Positions 11,856 to 20,685 of a DNA stretch of 64,000 bases are shown here, in pieces (position 1 is the first letter of the stretch; every line of letters begins with the position of its first letter). Both the position numbers and the translations under genes were made by a program. The notes beneath the pieces are model-generated. The model was not told where the DNA came from. It did not search any database and worked only from the letters and a program-made list of their open reading frames with translations. The DNA comes from JAWQFO01 sp033436665 (GTDB lineage Bacteria > Pseudomonadota > Alphaproteobacteria > Rhodobacterales > Rhodobacteraceae), in contig NZ_JAWQFO010000012.1 of the NCBI RefSeq assembly GCF_033436665.1, positions 41,929-105,928 on the forward strand, written 5' to 3'.

Positions 11856-13268
11856 ATGTTCGACGGAATGACCGCGGAGATGCTGGCGCGCATCCAGTTC
11901 GCCTTCACCGTTTCGTTCCACATCATCTTCCCGGCCTTCTCGATCGGTCTGGCGAGCTACCTCGCGGTGCTGAACGGTCTGTGGCTCTGGACCCGGGACG
12001 AGACCTACCACATCCTTTTCAACTACTGGAAAAAGATCTTCGCCGTTGCCTTCGGCATGGGCGTCGTCTCGGGCTTGGTGATGTCCTACCAGTTCGGCAC
12101 CAACTGGGCGGTGTTCTCGGACAAGGCGGGTCCGGTGGTCGGCCCCCTGATGGCTTACGAAGTGCTCTCGGCCTTCTTTCTCGAGGCCGGCTTCCTCGGG
12201 ATCATGCTTTTCGGGCGAAAGCGGGTGGGCGACGGGCTGCATATGTTCGCCACCGGCATGGTCGCCTTCGGCACGCTGCTCTCGGCAACCTGGATCCTGT
12301 CGGTCAACAGCTGGATGCAGACGCCCGCGGGCTACAGCATGAACGAGCTTGGGCAGTTCGTGCCCGAGAACTGGATGGAGATCATCTTCAACCCGTCCTT
12401 TCCCTACCGCCTCGTGCACATGGTGCTGGCGGCCTACCTGACCACGGCGCTGGTGGTCGGCGGTGTCGGCGGCTGGCACCTGCTGCGCGAGAACCGCAAC
12501 CGGGCTGCGCGACGCTCGTTCTCGATGTCGATGTGGATGCTTTGCCTCGTGACGCCGTTGCAGATCGTGGCGGGCGACTTTCACGGCATCAACACGCTGG
12601 AGCACCAGCCGGCCAAGGTCATGGCGATGGAAGGCCATTTCGACAGCCATCCGGACGGCGCACCACTGATCCTGTTCGGAATTCCGAATTCCGAGGAAAA
12701 GCGCGTCGATTATGCCATCCAGATCCCCAAGTTGTCGTCGCTGATCCTCAAACATGACCTGAACGCCCCGCTCGATGGGCTGGATACCATCCCCGACGAC
12801 GAGGAACCGCCCGTCGGAATCGTCTTCTTTTCCTTCCGCATCATGGTCGGTCTCGGTTTCCTGATGCTGGGCCTGGGTCTCTGGGGCGTCTGGGCGCGGA
12901 TGCGCGGTACGCTCTACGAGGCGCCCTGGCTGCACCGTGCGACGGTCGCGATGGGTCCGATGGGCTTTGTCGCCGTGCTCGCCGGGTGGGTCACGACCGA
13001 GGTCGGGCGCCAGCCCTACACGGTCTACGGCATGCTGCGAACCTCCGACAGCCTGTCGCCGATCGCGGCGCCTGCTGTCGCGGCTTCGCTGACGGCCTTC
13101 GTCGTCGTCTACTTCTTCGTTTTCGGCGCCGGGGTCTACTACATCCTTCGGATGATGGGCCAGCCCCCGGTCATGGGCGCAAAGCTCGGCCTGCGCGAGG
13201 GTCCGATCCGTACCGCCGGCCGCGTCGCGGCGCAGGACCCCGAACAGAACCCGACCCCGGCCGAGTAG
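11856..13268 (+). CDS. cydA: Cytochrome bd-type (cyanide-insensitive) quinol oxidase subunit I
   Basis: A 470-residue heme-bearing subunit of a bd-type terminal oxidase, which reduces oxygen to water with quinol electrons in the inner membrane. The high-spin heme ligand is H22 in FHIIFPAFSIGLASYL. The quinol-binding region has the short Q-loop of the CioA group, and the conserved GRQPYTVYGMLRT segment carries the late motif before the last helices. Length fits CioA better than the 520-residue E. coli CydA. The ribosome site GGGAG lies upstream of the ATG. It is followed 10 bases later by subunit II and then a tiny subunit. Could equally be named cioA. Confidence 0.94.
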   Translation: MFDGMTAEMLARIQFAFTVSFHIIFPAFSIGLASYLAVLNGLWLWTRDETYHILFNYWKKIFAVAFGMGVVSGLVMSYQFGTNWAVFSDKAGPVVGPLMAYEVLSAFFLEAGFLGIMLFGRKRVGDGLHMFATGMVAFGTLLSATWILSVNSWMQTPAGYSMNELGQFVPENWMEIIFNPSFPYRLVHMVLAAYLTTALVVGGVGGWHLLRENRNRAARRSFSMSMWMLCLVTPLQIVAGDFHGINTLEHQPAKVMAMEGHFDSHPDGAPLILFGIPNSEEKRVDYAIQIPKLSSLILKHDLNAPLDGLDTIPDDEEPPVGIVFFSFRIMVGLGFLMLGLGLWGVWARMRGTLYEAPWLHRATVAMGPMGFVAVLAGWVTTEVGRQPYTVYGMLRTSDSLSPIAAPAVAASLTAFVVVYFFVFGAGVYYILRMMGQPPVMGAKLGLREGPIRTAGRVAAQDPEQNPTPAE

Positions 13269-13278
13269 GAGACGCGCG

Positions 13279-14286
13279 ATGTTCGGACTGGAACTTTCCT
13301 TCATCTGGGCCGGGATCATCGCCTTCGCGGTGCTGGTCTACGTGATCCTCGACGGCTTCGACCTCGGCGTCGCCATCCTGTTCCCGCTCACCAAGGACGA
13401 GCAGGAGCGCAACGTGATGATGAATTCCGTGGCCCCGGTCTGGGATGGCAACGAGACCTGGCTGATTCTCGGCGGCGGCGGTCTTTTCGCCGTTTTCCCG
13501 CTGGCCTACGCCGTCATCATGCCGGCGCTCTACATGCCGATCATGCTGATGCTGCTGGGCCTTGTCTTTCGCGGCGTGGCCTTCGAATACCGCTGGCGCA
13601 CGAAGCGCTGGAAGGGGCTGTGGGACATCGCCTTCTTCGGCGGATCGCTGACGGCGGCGATGTGTCAGGGCATAGCCCTCGGCGCTCTGGTCCAGGGCAT
13701 CGAGATCGCCGACCGCGCCTATGCCGGCGGCTGGTGGGACTGGTTGACGCCGTTCTCGATCGTCACCGGCATCGCCGTTACCGCTGGCTACGCCCTGCTG
13801 GGGGCCACCTGGCTCAACATGAAGCTCGAGGGCCGCATCCAGGCGCACATGCGTGATCTGGCCTGGCCGCTCACGCTGGCGACGCTGGTCTTCATGGCCA
13901 TCTTCAGCCTCTGGACGCCCTTTCTCGACACCGTCTATTTCACGCGCTGGTTCACGTGGCCTTCGGCCGTGTTTTCCGTGATGGTGCCGTTTCTCGTCCT
14001 GCTTTGCGCGGGAGGCGTGTTCTACGGGCTGCGAAACTATCATGACATGACGCCGTTCTTCTGCGCCCTGGGTCTTTTCATCCTCGGGTTCGCGGGCATC
14101 GGCGTCAGCTTCTACCCGTGGCTCGTGCCACCCTCGCTGACCATCGTGGATGCAGCCGCACCTGACGATTCGCTGGCCTTCACGTTGGTCGGCACGCTGG
14201 TGCTGGTCCCGCTGATCCTAGGCTACACCGCCTACGCCTACTGGGTGTTTCGCGGCAAGATCGACCCCGAAGAGGGATATCACTGA
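13279..14286 (+). CDS. cydB: Cytochrome bd-type quinol oxidase subunit II
   Basis: A 335-residue integral membrane partner of the preceding subunit, with about eight membrane segments. The N-terminal helix carries the family pattern YVILDGFDLGVAILFPL, and WDGNETWLILGGGGLFAVFP is another CydB hallmark. It starts 10 bases after the cydA stop. Its stop shares a base with the start of the 35-residue gene that follows (TGATG). Could be named cioB. Confidence 0.94.
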   Translation: MFGLELSFIWAGIIAFAVLVYVILDGFDLGVAILFPLTKDEQERNVMMNSVAPVWDGNETWLILGGGGLFAVFPLAYAVIMPALYMPIMLMLLGLVFRGVAFEYRWRTKRWKGLWDIAFFGGSLTAAMCQGIALGALVQGIEIADRAYAGGWWDWLTPFSIVTGIAVTAGYALLGATWLNMKLEGRIQAHMRDLAWPLTLATLVFMAIFSLWTPFLDTVYFTRWFTWPSAVFSVMVPFLVLLCAGGVFYGLRNYHDMTPFFCALGLFILGFAGIGVSFYPWLVPPSLTIVDAAAPDDSLAFTLVGTLVLVPLILGYTAYAYWVFRGKIDPEEGYH

Positions 14287-14393
14287 TGCAGCGTCCCTGG
14301 CTCAAACGGGCCGGTTGGTTCGTGCTGATCTGGTGCGTCTCCGTGGGCGCACTGGGCATCGTCGCTTACGGATTGCGCTCGGTACTCTTGTGA
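14286..14393 (+). CDS. 35-residue single-helix oxidase subunit (DUF2474/CydX-like)
   Basis: A 35-residue peptide, MQRPWLKRAGWFVLIWCVSV and so on, with one membrane helix (about residues 10-31) and positive residues at the N-terminal side. Its start overlaps the cydB stop by one base. Small DUF2474 or CydX-type peptides in this position are stoichiometric subunits that stabilise heme in bd oxidases. The K-R-x-GWFVLIW pattern is typical of DUF2474. It is easily missed because of its size. Confidence 0.8.
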   Translation: MQRPWLKRAGWFVLIWCVSVGALGIVAYGLRSVLL

Positions 14394-14552
14394 CGTTGCG
14401 GCACTTTGGGCCCAATATGCCCCAAGCAATAGACTGTTTCCGTTCTGCCCTCCTTGGACCATTGTATTGTCATTTGCATTCAAATACTGGTGGAGGACAA
14501 GAGTCGCCTATAAGGCGATCAAGAAAGAACTTCTTAACCAGTAGGTAGACCT
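14394..14552. other. AT-richer intergenic region upstream of the VPLPA-CTERM gene
   Basis: About 160 bases of lower GC. It contains a small hairpin TCGCCT-ATA-AGGCGA (about 14511-14525) shortly before the next gene. It probably holds the end of the oxidase transcript and the promoter of the surface-protein gene; I cannot assign boxes with confidence. I looked for a sigma-54 pattern and did not find one. Confidence 0.35.
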
Positions 14553-15107
14553 ATGAGAAAAGCACTTTTGGCACTTGCCGTTGGCATCGCGAGCCTCGCG
14601 GGCGCGGCATCGGCCGCAACCATCACGCAGTTCAACAAGACGACGAACGACGGTGTTTACAACCTGTCGGCCGCGCAGGCCGCGTATCTAGGCGACGCGT
14701 CGGCGACCCACATCGGCTTCTTCCGCGTACGCGAAGGCAACGGCACCGTTCTCAACGCCGGCGACACCTTCAACGTCGCTACCATGAACAACTCGGTGAC
14801 TTCGGGCGCAGGCAGCATCCTTGCGTTCCTGAACGGCCGCAACGCTGACCTCGGCTACACCGGCGACTTCTTCGACGCGCTCGGTGAGACCACCCTTGGC
14901 GCCGCCACCAGCTTCTACGAAGGCGTGGCCTTCCTGTTCAGCGGCAACGGCAACATCGTCTTCCGCGGCAGCTCGACGTTCAACGCCGGGCAGACGCGCG
15001 GCGCTCTGGACCTCGACGTGCCGGCGGTGCCACTTCCGGCAGCCGGCTGGCTGCTGGTCGCCGGTCTCGGCGGTCTCGGGCTGATGAAGCGCCGCCGCAA
15101 GGCCTGA
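14553..15107 (+). CDS. VPLPA-CTERM (exosortase-sorted) surface protein
   Basis: A 184-residue secreted protein. The signal peptide ends near residue 21 (GAASA before ATITQ). The central part is rich in N, T, G and A with no catalytic motif. The last 25 residues form a sorting signal: VPLPAAGWLLV, a hydrophobic helix, then the basic tail MKRRRKA. This three-part tail is the VPLPA-CTERM variant of PEP-CTERM, recognised by an exosortase. The gene stands alone and ends in a strong intrinsic terminator. A second protein with a related tail is at 49362-50036. No exosortase gene is in this window. Confidence 0.85.
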   Translation: MRKALLALAVGIASLAGAASAATITQFNKTTNDGVYNLSAAQAAYLGDASATHIGFFRVREGNGTVLNAGDTFNVATMNNSVTSGAGSILAFLNGRNADLGYTGDFFDALGETTLGAATSFYEGVAFLFSGNGNIVFRGSSTFNAGQTRGALDLDVPAVPLPAAGWLLVAGLGGLGLMKRRRKA

Positions 15108-15127
15108 GCTTCGATCCCAGATAGTTC

Positions 15128-15165
15128 AAAGGCAGGCGAACGTGACCATTCGCCTGCCTTTTTCG
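15128..15165 (+). terminator. Rho-independent terminator after the VPLPA-CTERM gene
   Basis: A perfect 13-bp stem (AAAGGCAGGCGAA and its complement) around an 8-base loop, 20 bases past the stop and ending in TTTTTCGTTT. This is the clearest classical intrinsic terminator in the window and closes the upstream single-gene unit. Confidence 0.9.
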
Positions 15166-15276
15166 TTTGCGCGCGCGACCTGCGGGGACCTGACGCCACA
15201 TCACGCCGACGATCCCTTGCCAATCCGGTCGTCCTCTGGCCCTCTTTGCGCCGACAGCAGCGGAAAGGATTGCCAG

Positions 15277-16239
15277 ATGCGCGCGATGCAAGTGACCGAG
15301 CACGACCAGCCTCTTGCGCTTTCGGACATCGACCGGCCCGAGCCGAAACCCGGTGAAGTCCTGGTCAAGGTGCACACCTGCGGGTTGAACTTCGGCGACC
15401 TGCTGATCATCAAGGGAACCTACCAGGAACGTCCGCCGCTGCCCTTCACGCTGGGGATGGAACTCTGCGGCACCGTGACCGCGCTGGGCGAGGGCGTGAC
15501 GGGCGTGGTCGTCGGCCAGCGCGTCGCCGCCTATTGCGGTTTCGGGGCAATGGCGGAATATGCCGCGATCCCGGCCGAGCTCTGCGTGCCGATCCCGGAT
15601 GCGATGACCGACACCGACGCGGCCGCCTTCCTGATTTCCTACGGCACCAGCCACGTCGCGCTCGACTACAAGGCCAAGCTGCAATCGAGCGAGCGTTTAC
15701 TCGTGCTGGGCGCGTCCGGTGGCGTCGGTCTTACCGCGGTCGAATTGGGCAAGCTCATGGGCGCCGAAGTCGTCGCCGTGGCCCGCGGCCAGGAAAAACT
15801 CGCCATCGCTCGGGATGCCGGCGCCGACCACCTGATCGATTCCGAAACTGACGACATCCGCCAGGCGGTCAAGGACCTGGGCGGGGCCGATGTGGTCTAC
15901 GACCCGGTCGGTGGCGACCAGTTCAAGGCGGCGATGCGCGCTTGCAATCCCGAGGCGCGCCTGATCCCGCTGGGGTTCGCTTCGGGCGAGGTCCCGCAAA
16001 TCCCGGCCAACCACCTGCTGGTCAAGAACCTCACGGTGATCGGGCTCTACTGGGGCGGCTACATGCGCTTCAAGCCTGCCGTGCTCACCGACAGTTTCAA
16101 AACCCTCATCGACTGGTACGTCGAGGGAAAGATCCGCCCGCATGTCTCGCACGTCCTGCCGCTCGAGGAGGCCGATGCCGCGCTCGATCTGCTGCGCACC
16201 CGCAAGGCGACGGGCAAGGTCGTGGTGCAGGTGGCCTGA
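15277..16239 (+). CDS. NADPH:quinone oxidoreductase-like MDR protein
   Basis: A 320-residue zinc-free medium-chain reductase of the quinone oxidoreductase group. The N-terminal GroES-like fold shows LVKVHTCGLNFGDLLIIKG and LGMELCGTVTALGEGV. The NADP-binding Rossmann motif is LGASGGVGLTAVELGKLMGA. The C-terminus VLPLEEADAALDLLRTRKATGK matches the family. No catalytic zinc cysteines are present. The start at 15277 follows GGAAAGGA; the same frame is open further upstream but that part covers the terminator region. Physiological substrate unknown. Confidence 0.88.
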   Translation: MRAMQVTEHDQPLALSDIDRPEPKPGEVLVKVHTCGLNFGDLLIIKGTYQERPPLPFTLGMELCGTVTALGEGVTGVVVGQRVAAYCGFGAMAEYAAIPAELCVPIPDAMTDTDAAAFLISYGTSHVALDYKAKLQSSERLLVLGASGGVGLTAVELGKLMGAEVVAVARGQEKLAIARDAGADHLIDSETDDIRQAVKDLGGADVVYDPVGGDQFKAAMRACNPEARLIPLGFASGEVPQIPANHLLVKNLTVIGLYWGGYMRFKPAVLTDSFKTLIDWYVEGKIRPHVSHVLPLEEADAALDLLRTRKATGKVVVQVA

Positions 16240-16245
16240 CGCGCC

Positions 16246-17220
16246 TCAGCGCCGCGAGGGCGCGCGACTGATGACCTTCGCCTTCTGCCGCTCGCGCAGG
16301 AAGACGAACAGACCCGAGCCGAGGATCAGCGCGATGCCGGCCCAGACCTCCCAGGCCGGCAGGGTCCCGAAGATCAGCCAGCCCCAGAACACCGCAAGCG
16401 GCAGTCCGACATATTCGAACGGGGCAACCGTCGCCGCGTCCGCCGAACGGTAGGCCTGTGCCAGGCAGTAGCCGATGATCGCCGCATTGGCGCCGAGCGC
16501 CGTCATCAGCCAGAGGTCGCCGCCGTGCGGCCAGACCCAGGCGCGCAGCAGGAAGATGATCGAGGCGCTGTCCGAGCCTTCCGCGAAGCGCCCGTCGCCA
16601 GCGACGAGGAAGAACCCCAGCGAGACCGCGACGAAGGTGCCCTGCATGTAGACTGCGAGGGCCGAGGCCTTGCTCGTGACCCCCAGCTTGCGCGTGAGGA
16701 TCTGGTTCAGCGCATAGGTCAGCGCCGAGAACACCGGCAGCAGCAGGACAATGCGCGATACGCCAAGGCTTTCGGTTCCGGCCCAGGGACGCTGCATGAT
16801 GACGACCCCGGCAAACCCCACCAGCACCGCCGAAAGGCGCATGATACCGACCTTCTCGCCCAGGAACGGGATCGACAGCACGGTGATGAAGAGCGGGGCC
16901 GCGAAGAACAGTGCCGTGGCTTCCGCCAGCGGGATTGCCGCCAGCGCAACGAAAAAGGTCATGTTGGCGATGACCACCAGGAGACAACGCAGAAGCTGGA
17001 GGCCCGGTTGGCTGGTGCGCAGGATACGCCAGCCGCCTTCGATCTGAACGATGATCAGCGAAAAGCAGATGCCGATGGCGCTGCGCGCAAAGACGATTTC
17101 GTGCAGCGGGTAGCCACCGGACAGCCGCTTGACCAGCATGTCGTTGACCGAGATCGCAAGCACGCCGACAAGGATGAAGGCGATGCCGACGGTGGCGCGA
17201 TTCTGGGCGAGGGCGGTCAT
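16246..17220 (-). CDS. EamA/DMT-family transporter
   Basis: A 324-residue inner-membrane protein with ten predicted helices arranged as two EamA repeats of five. The first repeat starts AFILVGVLAISVNDMLVKRL, and the second covers about residues 155-310 (YALNQILTRKLG, PFEYVGLPLAVFWGWLIFG). A basic tail (RERQKAKVISRAPSRR) is cytoplasmic. Drug/metabolite transporters of this type export amino acids or other metabolites; no substrate can be assigned. It is convergent with the quinone oxidoreductase gene, with only 6 bases between stops and no terminator. Confidence 0.85.
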   Translation of the reverse strand: MTALAQNRATVGIAFILVGVLAISVNDMLVKRLSGGYPLHEIVFARSAIGICFSLIIVQIEGGWRILRTSQPGLQLLRCLLVVIANMTFFVALAAIPLAEATALFFAAPLFITVLSIPFLGEKVGIMRLSAVLVGFAGVVIMQRPWAGTESLGVSRIVLLLPVFSALTYALNQILTRKLGVTSKASALAVYMQGTFVAVSLGFFLVAGDGRFAEGSDSASIIFLLRAWVWPHGGDLWLMTALGANAAIIGYCLAQAYRSADAATVAPFEYVGLPLAVFWGWLIFGTLPAWEVWAGIALILGSGLFVFLRERQKAKVISRAPSRR

Positions 17221-17341
17221 GGATCAGACCTACCAGCGCCGCTGGCGGTGTCCAGCACCGACGCAACGCCCACTTTCGGCCAGTGGCGAAGTGCCTTGGC
17301 ATGCGCTAAGAGAGGCCAAGTCAAGCTCAGGAGTGCGCCCC

Positions 17342-17866
17342 ATGCAGATGTCCGACACCCGCCAGATCGCCGCAAGCCCGGCACAGGTTTACGCCGCGCT
17401 CCTGACGCCCGAGGTCCTGAAGGCCTGCGTGCCCGGCGCGCAAGAGGTCACCGGATCGCCCGAAGAGGGGTTCGAGGCGACCGTGGTGCAGAAGGTCGGC
17501 CCGGTGAAGGCGACGTTCAAGGGCATGGTGCAGATCTCGGACATGGTCGAGAACCAGAGCCTTACCATCGCCGGCGAGGGCAAGGGCGGAGCCGCGGGCT
17601 TTGCCAAGGGCAGCGCCGACGTACGTATGGCCGAGAAGGACGGCGGCACGGAACTGAGCTACGACGTCGACGCCAAGGTTGGCGGCAAGCTCGCCCAGCT
17701 CGGCAGCCGGATCATCGACGGCTTCGCCAAGAAGATGGCCGACCAGTTCTTCGAGAACCTGCAGACCACGATCGAAGGTCCCGCCCAGTCCGAAGATGCG
17801 CCCGACGACGACGCCCCGGTCGAGGAAAAGCGCAGCTGGCTCAAGCGGTTGACCGGCAAGGAATAG
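17342..17866 (+). CDS. CoxG-like SRPBCC-domain protein
   Basis: A 174-residue cytoplasmic protein of the CoxG (carbon monoxide dehydrogenase subunit G) branch of the SRPBCC fold. Family pattern: ASPAQVYAALLTPEVLKACVPG at the N-terminus, then VGPVKATFKGMVQISD and GEGKGGAAGFAKGSADVRM in the middle. The tail is charged (EEKRSWLKRLTGKE), which could give membrane contact. Ribosome site AGGAG precedes the ATG. No CO dehydrogenase genes are nearby; such orphan CoxG proteins are common in alphaproteobacteria and their role is unsettled. Confidence 0.85.
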   Translation: MQMSDTRQIAASPAQVYAALLTPEVLKACVPGAQEVTGSPEEGFEATVVQKVGPVKATFKGMVQISDMVENQSLTIAGEGKGGAAGFAKGSADVRMAEKDGGTELSYDVDAKVGGKLAQLGSRIIDGFAKKMADQFFENLQTTIEGPAQSEDAPDDDAPVEEKRSWLKRLTGKE

Positions 17867-17940
17867 TCCGGGGTTCGGGCGCGGCCGCGAAAGGTCGGCG
17901 TCGGTTCTTACCTGCCAAGGAAAAGCCTGCGGTGGCCGTG

Positions 17941-18711
17941 TCAGGCGGTCTTATGCAAGTGCCAGACCTGCTCGACCGGGTAGGTCTTGGCCCAGTCCGC
18001 CGGAACGGCCCCGCGTGTTCCCGAAGACCATTCCGGCGCATAGACCTCCTGATACTTCGTGACGGCAAAGCCGATGGTTGCAAACAGGTCCATCCAGTCC
18101 GCGAAGGTCAGGTTGAAGCAGATGCCGCTCGGTTCGAATTCGACCTCCGTCCAGTCCGCGCCCCACATCCCCCGGTAGGGGCGGTGAAGGGTCGTGTCGC
18201 AGGGCGCGCCGTTAAGCGGTGAGCAGATCAGCGACAGCGGATGGTTCCCGAGGAACACCAGCCGCCCGCCGGGACGCAGCAGCCGCCAGGCTTCCCGCAA
18301 CCACACGTCCGGCGGACACCAGATGGCCGCGCCGTATTCCGAGATCGCGAAGTCGAAGGCGGCGTCCGGCAGGCCGGTCTGTTCGGCGTTCCCCTCGATG
18401 AACGTGATGTCCGCACCGTGCTCGTGCGCAAGCCTGCGCGCGACGGCTAGCTGTTCGGTGGAAATGTCGATCGCCGTGACCTTCGCGCCCCTTCGGATCA
18501 TCCAGCCCGAGACGTAGCCCGTTCCGCAGCCCAGTTCGATCGCCTGTGTTCCGGTCAGGTCCGCGGGAAGCAGGTTCAGTCCGTCGTCGGGGTGACTCCA
18601 GTTTCCCCACACCGGTGTCTCAAGGCTCCAGAGGCGTTCTCCGACTTCGACCCAGTTGACGGCGTCTCGGTTCCAGAGATCCCGGTTGATGGTCAGGTGG
18701 TCGCGCGACAT
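17941..18711 (-). CDS. Class I SAM-dependent methyltransferase
   Basis: A 256-residue methyltransferase with the Rossmann core motif I AIELGCGTGYVSGWMI, acidic ribose contact TAIDIS, motif II around ADITFIEGNAEQTGLPD and the helix AWRLLRPGGRLVFLGN. The ATG at 18711 was preferred over a TTG two codons upstream. It is convergent with the CoxG-like gene, with 74 bases between stops and no hairpin that I can see. Substrate unknown; the length and motifs fit methyltransferase domain 11/25 small-molecule enzymes. Confidence 0.85.
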   Translation of the reverse strand: MSRDHLTINRDLWNRDAVNWVEVGERLWSLETPVWGNWSHPDDGLNLLPADLTGTQAIELGCGTGYVSGWMIRRGAKVTAIDISTEQLAVARRLAHEHGADITFIEGNAEQTGLPDAAFDFAISEYGAAIWCPPDVWLREAWRLLRPGGRLVFLGNHPLSLICSPLNGAPCDTTLHRPYRGMWGADWTEVEFEPSGICFNLTFADWMDLFATIGFAVTKYQEVYAPEWSSGTRGAVPADWAKTYPVEQVWHLHKTA

Positions 18712-18913
18712 TGCCAAGGCTCCGATTGCGGTCTTGCCCTGTCATATCACGGTTTGCCGTGGATCGGTGCGCGTGCAAGCGACAATCGCCTGTAACTCCC
18801 ATGCCCCGGGAGAACCGGCGTTCGCACAAGCGCAGAGCGCGATGTGCGGATATGCACTGTCGCTCTGCGCTGGCGCGTATTAGGTATTCCGTCAAAGCAG
18901 AGGGACGGAACGC

Positions 18914-19867
18914 ATGGCGGCAATTCTGGACATCCGGGATCTCCGGAAGACCTATCCCGATGGGTTCGAAGCCCTGAAGGGCGTGAACCTGTCCATCGAG
19001 CATGGCGAAATCATAGCACTTCTGGGCCCGAACGGAGCGGGCAAGACAACGCTCATCTCGACGGTCTGCGGCATAACCAACATGACTTCGGGCTCCGTCA
19101 GCGTCGGGGGCCACGACATCATCAACGACTACCGCGCGGCGCGCTCGATGATCGGGCTGGTGCCACAGGAGATCTCGCTCGAGCCGTTCGAGAAGGTCAT
19201 CAACACGGTGCGCTTCTCGCGCGGGCTTTTCGGCAAGGGCGCGGACGACGCGCTGGTCGAGAAGGTGCTGCGCGACCTATCGCTCTGGGACAAGCGCGAC
19301 AGCCAGATCCGCGCGCTGTCGGGCGGCATGAAACGCCGTGTTCTGATCGCCAAGGCGCTGGCCCACGAGCCGCAACTGCTGTTTCTCGATGAACCGACCG
19401 CCGGCGTCGACGTCGAGCTGCGCAAGGACATGTGGGAGGTCGTTGCCGGGCTCAAGGCGGCCGGCGTGACCATCGTGCTGACCACGCATTACATCGAGGA
19501 GGCCGAGGCCATCGCCGACCGCGTCGGCGTCATCGCCAAGGGCGAGTTGCTGCTTGTCGAGGAAAAGCAAAGCCTCATGGCGCGCATGGGCAAGAAGCAG
19601 CTCGAGGTTCAGCTCTCCGAGCCGGTCGAGGCGATCCCGGAGCGACTGCAGAAATATGATCTGTCGCTGAAGGCACCGGACACGCTGGTCTACACCTACG
19701 ACACGCGCCGCGAACGGACCGGGATCACCAAGCTGCTGTCGGACGTCTCGGGTTGCGGGCTGGTGTTGCGCGACGTGGTCACGCGCCAGAGCAGCCTCGA
19801 GGACATTTTCGTGGGTCTCGTTCACGAAGACGCCGACGACCAGGACACAAAGGACGACGCGGCATGA
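18914..19867 (+). CDS. ABC-2 type exporter ATPase (YadG-like)
   Basis: A 317-residue ATP-binding protein. Walker A is GPNGAGKTT (about residue 39), the signature is LSGGMKRRV and Walker B is LLFLDEPTAGVD, followed by the switch histidine in TTHYIEEAE. A C-terminal extension of about 90 residues follows the nucleotide-binding domain. Its stop overlaps the start of the permease gene (ATGA). The two-gene ATPase/permease unit resembles E. coli YadG/YadH, whose substrate is not known; export of a lipid or glycan precursor is possible. Confidence 0.9.
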   Translation: MAAILDIRDLRKTYPDGFEALKGVNLSIEHGEIIALLGPNGAGKTTLISTVCGITNMTSGSVSVGGHDIINDYRAARSMIGLVPQEISLEPFEKVINTVRFSRGLFGKGADDALVEKVLRDLSLWDKRDSQIRALSGGMKRRVLIAKALAHEPQLLFLDEPTAGVDVELRKDMWEVVAGLKAAGVTIVLTTHYIEEAEAIADRVGVIAKGELLLVEEKQSLMARMGKKQLEVQLSEPVEAIPERLQKYDLSLKAPDTLVYTYDTRRERTGITKLLSDVSGCGLVLRDVVTRQSSLEDIFVGLVHEDADDQDTKDDAA

Positions 19868-20625
19868 ACTGGACCGCCATCAAGGCCATCTACAAGTACG
19901 AGATGACGCGGTTCTTCCGCACGCTGGCGCAAAGCCTGATCTCGCCTGTGATCTCGACATCGCTCTACTTCGTCGTCTTTGGCGCCGCGATCGGTAGCCG
20001 CATCGACCAGGTCGAGGGCGTCAGCTATGGCGCCTTCATCGTGCCGGGGCTCATCATGCTGTCGGTCATCACGCAAGGCATCTCGAACGCCTCCTTCGGG
20101 ATCTATTTCCCGAAATTCATCGGGACCGTCTTCGAATTGCTTTCCGCCCCGGTCAACTTTCTCGAGATCGTCGCGGGGTATGTCGGGGCCGCGGCGACCA
20201 AGGCGCTGATCATCGGGCTGATCATCCTCGGGACGGCGTTCTTCTTCGTCGACATCACGATCCTGCACCCGGTCGCGATGATCGCCTTCCTGGTGCTGAC
20301 CTGCGTCAGTTTCGCGCTGATGGGGTTCATAATCGGCATCTGGGCCGGCAACTTCGAGCAGTTGCAGCTGGTGCCCCTGCTGATCGTCACCCCGCTGGTC
20401 TTTCTCGGCGGCTCGTTCTACTCGATTTCGATGCTGCCGCCGGTCTGGCAGACGATCTCGATGTTCAACCCCGTGGTCTATCTGATCTCCGGCTTCCGCT
20501 GGGCCTTCTTCGGACAGGCCGACGTGCCGATCGGGCTGAGCCTGCTGGCCATCGCGGCCTTCACGGCGATTTGCCTCGGCACGATCTGGTGGATCTTCCG
20601 CACCGGCTGGCGGCTGCGGCAATAA
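19864..20625 (+). CDS. ABC-2 type exporter permease (YadH-like)
   Basis: A 253-residue membrane protein with six helices. The ABC-2 pattern includes the N-terminal YEMTRFFRTLAQSLISPVIS, SRIDQVEGVSYGAFIVPGL and the late LIVTPLVFLGGSFYSISMLP. It starts inside the ATPase stop codon and works as the homodimeric channel of that exporter. Length matches YadH (about 256 residues). Confidence 0.9.
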   Translation: MNWTAIKAIYKYEMTRFFRTLAQSLISPVISTSLYFVVFGAAIGSRIDQVEGVSYGAFIVPGLIMLSVITQGISNASFGIYFPKFIGTVFELLSAPVNFLEIVAGYVGAAATKALIIGLIILGTAFFFVDITILHPVAMIAFLVLTCVSFALMGFIIGIWAGNFEQLQLVPLLIVTPLVFLGGSFYSISMLPPVWQTISMFNPVVYLISGFRWAFFGQADVPIGLSLLAIAAFTAICLGTIWWIFRTGWRLRQ

Positions 20626-20685
20626 CGGGCGCGGGGCAAAAGACTTGCCGCCGCCCGCCTTGTCCCGCCAGCCCGCGCAATCTAC

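Noticed and set aside
10320..13319. Open frame of 999 codons on the minus strand
   Set aside because: It runs antisense to the kinase and cydA genes, has no family pattern and has a composition (H, R, D, Q rich) typical of the reverse frame of GC-rich genes.
14394..14552. Sigma-54 promoter for the VPLPA-CTERM gene
   Set aside because: GGCAC is present but the TTGC partner at the required spacing is missing.
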